A DNA stretch of 64,000 nt. Origin: VXRJ01 sp965246995. GTDB lineage: Bacteria > Acidobacteriota > Vicinamibacteria > Vicinamibacterales > UBA8438. Shown here piece by piece: positions 59,119 through 64,000 of this stretch. A program made the position numbers and the translations under genes. Location of the stretch: positions 3,038,001 to 3,102,000 of the forward strand of contig OZ252008.1 of the NCBI GenBank assembly GCA_965246995.1. Direction: 5' to 3'. Numbering within the stretch: position 1 is the first letter of the stretch; each line of letters starts with the position of its first letter. The notes under the pieces are model-generated. The model was given only the letters and a program-made list of their open reading frames with translations, did not search any database and was not told the origin of the DNA.

Positions 59119-60014
59119 TGTTCGTCTTCCGGCCGCGCCACGAAAGAGCCGTCGCGCTCGACCGGTTCAAGGCCAGCCGCCCGGATCTGCCGCCGGATCT
59201 CGACGGCCGGCGCGCGCCGCCATCCTTCCGCCTGGTCGTCGATCGGCGAAATGCCGTCGACATCGTCCGCGCCGAACGCCAGGGCGACCTGCGCCAACTG
59301 CGGGCCGTACAGCCTCCAGTCGACCTGAATCGAGTCGATATTGTCGACCAGCAGCCGCGAGAAGGCAACCTGACGCACATCTTCGTAACCGGTGGTCGGC
59401 TTCGCCGTCAGTCGGCGTGGCAGCGGTGCGAACGCCCGCGCGGGCGCGCCTCCTCCCCACCCGGCAACCCGCAGGATGAGATCGATCCCGGCGGCGGCGG
59501 GATCATGGACCGTCAACCGCGCGATCGGGAGGCCGCTGTCGCGCGCTCGACCAATCCAGTCAGGGCGGTCCGTGCGTTCCACCACCGCCTCGGCGATGGC
59601 GGCCAGGCCCGTGTGCCGGAGATCCGCCGCGAACCGGTCGAAGCGGGCAGCGTCGCCAGCGCAACAGGCGATCAGTTCATCCAGGGCAAAGCCGGTCACC
59701 GGGGTCTTGCCGGCTACCGCCACGGTGCGCTCTACCGCAGCCAAGACCATCGACTCCGACTCGGGGCACCCGGTGAGGCGGATCTCCCCTGCCCCGGATG
59801 CTCCGGGGCCAAGGTCCGCACCGGTACTGGCAATCTCCAGTACCCGCACATACGTCACCCGATCGCCCCGCCGCCTGCGCCGCCTCTCATCCGCCAGTGC
59901 GCCGAGCCGGACGACATCGCGGGTGTCGGCCAGTGCGATCAGGTCGTCGGCCGTCAGCGGTTCGCCCGCCCTCACGCGATCACTGAGGGCATCGAAGAGG
60001 ACCGCATCCCTCAT
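59115..60014 (-). CDS. MqnE-like protein lacking the radical SAM cysteine motif
   Basis: 299 residues starting MRDAVLFDALSDRVRAGEPL. The C-terminal half matches aminofutalosine synthase MqnE: TTGYEDVRQVAFSRLLVDNIDSIQVDWRLYGPQLAQVALAFGADDVDGISP and a PVERD ending. But where MqnE has its CxxxCxxC (after GDRVTYV) this protein reads RVLEIASTGADLGPG; the only cysteines are 83, 117 and 118. It is also shorter than MqnE (about 370). It therefore cannot bind the usual 4Fe-4S cluster and may be a structural partner or use other chemistry. The ATG overlaps the next gene's stop. A separate, intact mqnE would be expected elsewhere. Confidence 0.8.
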   Translation of the reverse strand: MRDAVLFDALSDRVRAGEPLTADDLIALADTRDVVRLGALADERRRRRRGDRVTYVRVLEIASTGADLGPGASGAGEIRLTGCPESESMVLAAVERTVAVAGKTPVTGFALDELIACCAGDAARFDRFAADLRHTGLAAIAEAVVERTDRPDWIGRARDSGLPIARLTVHDPAAAGIDLILRVAGWGGGAPARAFAPLPRRLTAKPTTGYEDVRQVAFSRLLVDNIDSIQVDWRLYGPQLAQVALAFGADDVDGISPIDDQAEGWRRAPAVEIRRQIRAAGLEPVERDGSFVARPEDEQ

Positions 60015-60979
60015 GCGGGCGCCTCCTCGGACCCGACCGCCGCATCGGTCTGCAGGAAGTCCGCAATCCGATGCGCCACGGCGAGCGCCCGGCGTCCATC
60101 GGCGCCGGTGACGCCCGGCGCCTCGCCAGTCCGCACCGAGCGAACGAAGTCGGCCAGTTCCCGTTCCAAGGGCTCTGCGTCCGCGACCTCGACACGTCGG
60201 ACATCGATCTTGGGCTCGCCCGCCGGCGGGCGAGTGACCGTCACTGCCTCCACCTGCCGCTCGGCATAGTCGACCGAAACCAGCGCATGCGGCTGAAATA
60301 CGCGGAGCTTCCGGACCCGCTCGCGACTGATTCGGCTCGCCGTCAGATTGGCGATGCATCCGTCGGGAAAACGGAGCCGAACATTGGCAATATCGATCCG
60401 CCCGCTCAGCACGGGCACGCCCACGGCCTCGATCGAGGCCGGCTCGTCGCCGACGATCGCGAGCAGAATGTCAATGTCGTGGATCATCACATCGAGGATC
60501 ACGTCGACGTCGAGGCTGCGCGGCTGAAACGCGGCAAGCCGGTGCACCTCGATGAACCGTGGTGTCGAAATCAGCGGCAGGGCCGCGGCGACGGCCGGGT
60601 TGTGCCGCTCCGTATGCCCCACCGCCAGTGTCGCCCCGGCGGCGTCGGCCAGCGCCAGCAGACGATCCGCCTCTGCAAGGGAGGTGGCAATGGGCTTCTC
60701 GATCAACACAGCAATCCCGGCCTCCAGCAGCGGCGCGGCAACCTCGGCATGGTCCGCCGTCGGCACAGCCACGACAACACCGTCGACCGGCGGATTGATG
60801 GCATGGATATCGTCGACTACCGGGGCACCGACGCTGGCAGCGACGGCGTGAGCCCGGTCCGGATCCCGGTCGACAATCCCCACCAATTCAACGTTCGGCA
60901 TAGCGGCCAAGATGCGCGCATGATTCCTGCCATGGGATCCGACGCCGATCACCGCCGCGCGGAACACACCGTTGGTCAT
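60011..60979 (-). CDS. Gfo/Idh/MocA family NAD-dependent oxidoreductase
   Basis: 322 residues: Rossmann start RAAVIGVGSHGRNHARILAAMPNVELVGIVD, EKPIATSLAEADRLLALADAAGATLAVGHTERHNPA and DVMIHDIDILLAIVGDEP, the typical Gfo/Idh sugar-dehydrogenase layout. Its place next to lpxI and fabZ-lpxA suggests a role in lipid A sugar metabolism, for instance oxidation of a UDP-GlcNAc derivative as GnnA does; this is inference. ATG at 60979, eight bases after lpxI. Confidence 0.87.
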   Translation of the reverse strand: MTNGVFRAAVIGVGSHGRNHARILAAMPNVELVGIVDRDPDRAHAVAASVGAPVVDDIHAINPPVDGVVVAVPTADHAEVAAPLLEAGIAVLIEKPIATSLAEADRLLALADAAGATLAVGHTERHNPAVAAALPLISTPRFIEVHRLAAFQPRSLDVDVILDVMIHDIDILLAIVGDEPASIEAVGVPVLSGRIDIANVRLRFPDGCIANLTASRISRERVRKLRVFQPHALVSVDYAERQVEAVTVTRPPAGEPKIDVRRVEVADAEPLERELADFVRSVRTGEAPGVTGADGRRALAVAHRIADFLQTDAAVGSEEAPA

Positions 60980-60986
60980 TGCTCTG

Positions 60987-61835
60987 TCATTCGGACTGCG
61001 GCGGTGCCGATTCTTCGGTCTGTGGACGTCCAACAATCGCGATGCCCGCGTCGTTCGCCGCCTCGAACACCCGGTCACCGTCAATCACGAGTGTCCGGCC
61101 CGCGTCGACGGACAGGACGCGCGCGCGCCCCGCGCGCATCGCCTCCACCGTCGATAACCCGACCACCGGCACGTCGAACCGCATGTCCTGATTCGGCTTC
61201 GCCACCTTGATGACGGAAGCGCCCGGGCCGGCGAGACGGCCTGCCCGGGCGATTACCGCATCGGTTCCTTCCATCGCCTCGACCGCAACCACCGCCCGGT
61301 CCTTGACGACTATCGTCTGGCCGATATCCAGCCCGGCAATCGCGTCCGCCATCCGGTAACCGAACGCAAGGTCGGTCTGCTCGTCGTCCGTCGGTCCGCT
61401 CGCCGTCAAGGTACCGGCACGCGCGAGCAGCGGTTCCAGGAAGAGCGTGGAGTCGACCAGTTCAATGCCATGTTCCCCCAACACGTCGGCCACCGCGGAG
61501 ATCAGTGCGTCGGTGTTTTGCGCCCGAAGCCGGCGCAGCACCGACAGGAGGGTCAGATCGGGCATCACGCCCGAAAAGAGCTTCGTGTGCTTCACCTGCC
61601 CCGCCATCAAGGCTCGCTTCACTCCGGCTTCCTGCAGGATCCTGATGCAACGCCCCAACTGGCCGAGCGAAACCCAGTGGAATGCCGCCGGCTGACCGTT
61701 GGCCGCCGCCGCTTCCAGGTCGGGACTGGCCTCCTCGCGGATGGCGACCACGGTGACCGCATGCCCGAGACTTCGGGCCGCGTCGAGAGCCAGGAAGGGA
61801 AACCGGCCGTTACCGGCGATCAGGCCGATCCGCAT
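60987..61835 (-). CDS. lpxI: UDP-2,3-diacylglucosamine pyrophosphatase LpxI
   Basis: 282 residues: MRIGLIAGNGRFPFLALDAARSLGHAVTVVAIREEA, VSLGQLGRCIRILQEAGVKRALMAGQVKHTKLF, ELVDSTLFLEPLLA, and the DUF1009 C-terminal GASVIKVAKPNQDMRFDVPVVGLSTVEAM. LpxI cleaves UDP-diacylglucosamine in lipid A synthesis and replaces LpxH. Located 15 bases downstream of the fabZ-lpxA gene. Confidence 0.93.
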   Translation of the reverse strand: MRIGLIAGNGRFPFLALDAARSLGHAVTVVAIREEASPDLEAAAANGQPAAFHWVSLGQLGRCIRILQEAGVKRALMAGQVKHTKLFSGVMPDLTLLSVLRRLRAQNTDALISAVADVLGEHGIELVDSTLFLEPLLARAGTLTASGPTDDEQTDLAFGYRMADAIAGLDIGQTIVVKDRAVVAVEAMEGTDAVIARAGRLAGPGASVIKVAKPNQDMRFDVPVVGLSTVEAMRAGRARVLSVDAGRTLVIDGDRVFEAANDAGIAIVGRPQTEESAPPQSE

Positions 61836-61850
61836 CGGACCGCTCGTGTG

Positions 61851-63101
61851 CTACTCCTCGACCCCCACCGGCTCGCACCTCCGTGTCGGACGGCGCAGGA
61901 TGACGCCACGCTTGGAACTCCGGATGAAGTCGACCAAGATGTGAACTTCCGGCACGTCGAGACTCGGGTCCGCATCGATGACGGCAAGTGCCTGCGTGGT
62001 ATTCAGCTTCGACTGCAGGAGGTAGCGGTACGCGCGCTTCAACTGCACGATGGTTTCGGGCTGCGTGCCGCGCCGCTCGAGGCCGATCGTGTTTACGCCG
62101 TACATGCGCGCCCGGTTACCCACCGTCCGGCTGTACGGCAGGGCATCCATCGTGACGACGCTGCCGCCGCCGATAAACGCCTGACGCCCGACGCGGCAGA
62201 ATTGATGCACACCTGACAACGCACTGATCGTCGCCTCATCCTCCACCACGACATGCCCGCCAATCGTTGCGCCGTTGGCAAAGATGTTGCGATCGCCGAT
62301 GGTGCAATCGTGCGCCACGTGTGCGTATGCCATGAAGACGTTGTCGTTCCCGATCAGCGTCAACCCGCCCCCGCCCCGCGTACCCCGGTTGATCGTCACG
62401 AATTCCCGGATGACGTTCCGGTGGCCAATGACTACGCGGGTTTCTTCTCCCCTGTACTTCAGGTCCTGCGGGATAAGTCCGACTGACGCGAACGGGAAGA
62501 CCTGGCATTCGTCCCCCAGCTCGGTGTTGCCGGCAATGATGGCGGAGGCGCCGATCCGGCAGCCGCGACCCAGCCGCACCTCCGGACCGATGATCGCGTT
62601 CGGGCCCACCCGGGTGTCCGGTTCGAGCACCGCCTCGGGATTGACCGTCGCGGTCGGATCGATATGTGTCGACGCCTCGATGCCGACGAGCAGTTCCGCC
62701 TCGGCGACGCTTTGGCCCTCGACCGTCGCCACCCCGTACGCCACCGCCTCGCCCACCGATCGCTTGCGGAGCACCACCTCCAGACAGAGTCGGTCCCCCG
62801 GAAGCACCTGCTTCCGGAACTTCGCGTTGTTGACGCCGCGCAGCGCCGTCCGGCCGGTGGGCGCCTTCCCTTCGTCCCCCAGCAACAGCAGTGTCGCCAC
62901 CTGCACGAGGGTCTCGATCATCACAACGCCGGGCATCAGCGGATTGCCCGGAAAGTGCCCCTGAAAATATTCCTCGTTAACCGTCACGTTCTTGACGGCA
63001 GTGACGCGCTGGCCCGGCTCGTATTCGACAACACGGTCCACCAGAAGCGAGGGGTACCGGTACTGGAGCCGGTCGAGCAGGACGGGTATGTCGAGGGACA
63101 C
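61851..63101 (-). CDS. fabZ-lpxA: FabZ-LpxA fusion: 3-hydroxyacyl-ACP dehydratase and UDP-GlcNAc acyltransferase
   Basis: 416 residues in one frame. Residues 1-142 are FabZ: hot-dog fold with catalytic His49 (FQGHFPGNPLMPGV) and Glu63. Residues ~145-416 are LpxA: left-handed beta-helix hexapeptides (THIDPTATVNPEAVLEP, VGPNAIIGPEVRLGRGCRIG), catalytic His264 in AHVAHDCTIG and a C-terminal helical part. Both halves look complete. Normally these are separate adjacent genes, fabZ then lpxA; here they are joined without a linker. Start GTG at 63101. Confidence 0.93.
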   Translation of the reverse strand: MSLDIPVLLDRLQYRYPSLLVDRVVEYEPGQRVTAVKNVTVNEEYFQGHFPGNPLMPGVVMIETLVQVATLLLLGDEGKAPTGRTALRGVNNAKFRKQVLPGDRLCLEVVLRKRSVGEAVAYGVATVEGQSVAEAELLVGIEASTHIDPTATVNPEAVLEPDTRVGPNAIIGPEVRLGRGCRIGASAIIAGNTELGDECQVFPFASVGLIPQDLKYRGEETRVVIGHRNVIREFVTINRGTRGGGGLTLIGNDNVFMAYAHVAHDCTIGDRNIFANGATIGGHVVVEDEATISALSGVHQFCRVGRQAFIGGGSVVTMDALPYSRTVGNRARMYGVNTIGLERRGTQPETIVQLKRAYRYLLQSKLNTTQALAVIDADPSLDVPEVHILVDFIRSSKRGVILRRPTRRCEPVGVEE

Positions 63102-63136
63102 GGGGTTCGAAGGCTTACGGACCGATGGGGAGTTTA

Positions 63137-64000
63137 TCAGACGACGATGCGCCCGGTACCAACACGCCGGGTTATCCGAGCCCGGTCAAGGTACTCGAGC
63201 AGCGGGATCGCGTATTTTCGGGTGATGCCGAAACGGGCCTTGAACCAGGCGATATCGACCCTCGCCAATTCCCCGGTCGGCGCGGACGCCTTCAGCTTCA
63301 TCACCTCCGTCCGCACGTCGTCGAGCACCTCGCGGTGAAACACAAGCGCGTCGAGACGCGCCACGACCCCCTCCCGGAGGAGCAAGGTGAGCATCCTGTC
63401 GATCGCGTCCGCATCCGCACCGAGCGAAGCTGGCAGCGCGGCAAGATCGGTCGGCGCTAGTCCGTCCTCCAGGAACCGGGCTGCCAGCCGGTCCTTGAGG
63501 GCCGAATCATCCTCGCTCAGCACGAGCCGATGACTCGCCAGTGCGAGATGACGCCCCACAACGAGTACGCCGTCGGCCGCCAATGCCTCCGCGACATGCT
63601 CGAACAGTTCCGGGCCGGCCAGGTTACCGAGACGGACGCGGGCTTCCTCGTGCGGCAGCCCCGGCTCGAGCGGCTCCCTCTCATGGCAGGCAACAACCGC
63701 GTCGAGCAGCGCCGCGCGCGTCGTGTCGACGCGTTCCGTAGCGAAGAAACGCTGGCCCGCCGCCGTCACCGCACCCGCCGCGGCGAGTTCGCCGGCCACG
63801 TGCCGCGCGGCGGCTGTGGTGAGCCCGACGCGCGGGGCCAGCTCCTCCGGGGTCGTGCCCGCTCCGCCGGCTTCGTCCACCCGCAGTTCGACCGCCGCGC
63901 GCAAAACGTCGCCATCCTGTCGATCCAACTGCCGGAGGCGGCGCGCACCGGCGGCCGACCGGAGGCGGCCGCGCGGTGGATCCGGATCGAGGACAACACC
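63137..64000 (-). CDS. selB: Selenocysteine-specific elongation factor SelB, C-terminal part (5' end outside window)
   Basis: The frame stays open to base 64000, so the start is missing. About 287 residues are visible: VVLDPDPPRGRLRSAAGARRLRQL near the left (end of the GTPase/beta-barrel region), then four winged-helix segments, ending FKARFGITRKYAIPLLEYLDRARITRRVGTGRIVV, the part that reads the SECIS hairpin. The organism therefore probably makes selenoproteins; no selC, selA or selD is in view. The internal ATG-like codon at 63928 is not a real start. Confidence 0.88.
   Translation of the reverse strand, partial: GVVLDPDPPRGRLRSAAGARRLRQLDRQDGDVLRAAVELRVDEAGGAGTTPEELAPRVGLTTAAARHVAGELAAAGAVTAAGQRFFATERVDTTRAALLDAVVACHEREPLEPGLPHEEARVRLGNLAGPELFEHVAEALAADGVLVVGRHLALASHRLVLSEDDSALKDRLAARFLEDGLAPTDLAALPASLGADADAIDRMLTLLLREGVVARLDALVFHREVLDDVRTEVMKLKASAPTGELARVDIAWFKARFGITRKYAIPLLEYLDRARITRRVGTGRIVV

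Noticed and set aside
63766..63999. Separate minus-strand ORF at the right edge
   Set aside because: It is out of frame with SelB, whose own frame is open through the same bases to the window end.

Overview
The window is a high-GC bacterial chromosome segment that is almost fully coding. Many genes start with GTG or TTG, and 4-base stop/start overlaps are frequent. It is Gram-negative: it carries LptE, LpxI, a FabZ-LpxA fusion and a TonB-type protein. Menaquinone is made by the futalosine route, and there are pyrroloquinoline-quinone (PQQ) type dehydrogenases, bacillithiol ligase BshC and a secreted protein family with an N-terminal DPDLQGVW motif. Together these suggest an Acidobacteriota member of the Vicinamibacteria type. 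That placement is inferred from gene content; I could not run any phylogeny.

Layout. 1-320 is a truncated secreted protein on the minus strand. 413-5799 holds two secreted PQQ-type quinoproteins and bshC. 5883-12241 runs xdhC, hrcA, grpE, dnaJ, prmA, rsmE and a soluble Ser/Thr kinase with a zinc ribbon. 12257-18883 holds a secreted protein, a metallo-beta-lactamase-fold hydrolase, ilvE, recX and alaS. 18884-22324 is a stack of mobile DNA starting exactly at the alaS stop codon: an IS1182-type element, an IS1380-type element and the remnant of a small palindromic repeat element. An S4 RNA-binding protein, a secreted NHL beta-propeller and an IS3-type element with a 14-bp target duplication follow.

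25561-34436 (minus strand) is the most interesting part. It is a complete, translationally coupled quinohemoprotein amine dehydrogenase (QHNDH) operon in the order qhpG-A-D-C-B-F-E. It encodes a flavin monooxygenase, a di-heme alpha subunit, a radical-SAM crosslinking enzyme, the small gamma subunit that becomes the cysteine tryptophylquinone (CTQ) protein, a beta-propeller subunit, an ABC exporter and a subtilisin-like leader protease. The gamma subunit keeps every residue of the three known thioether crosslinks and the CTQ pair at the known spacings. The operon shares an AT-rich promoter region with a divergent DUF411 protein carrying a CGCC motif. No regulator gene is next to it.

35163-63101 is core metabolism, mostly minus strand: rpsT, holA, lptE, leuS, a histone-deacetylase-fold enzyme, a DUF374 acyltransferase, ETF-quinone oxidoreductase with etfAB, the fatty-acid/phospholipid cluster (fabF, acpP, fabG, fabD, plsX, rpmF, yceD), dgt, miaA, a previously easy-to-miss 31-residue membrane ORF, a TonB-type protein, then ubiE/menG, ubiX, ubiA and futalosine genes. 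One of the futalosine genes is an MqnE-like protein that has lost its radical-SAM cysteines. A Gfo/Idh oxidoreductase, lpxI and the fabZ-lpxA fusion end this block. The C-terminal part of selB runs off the right edge. No tRNA, rRNA or CRISPR array was recognised.

Two families of dispersed non-coding repeats are visible. One is a 166-178 bp element with terminal inverted repeats, present in three copies, two of which supply the TAG stop codon of the adjacent gene. The other is a smaller double-hairpin repeat present at two sites.
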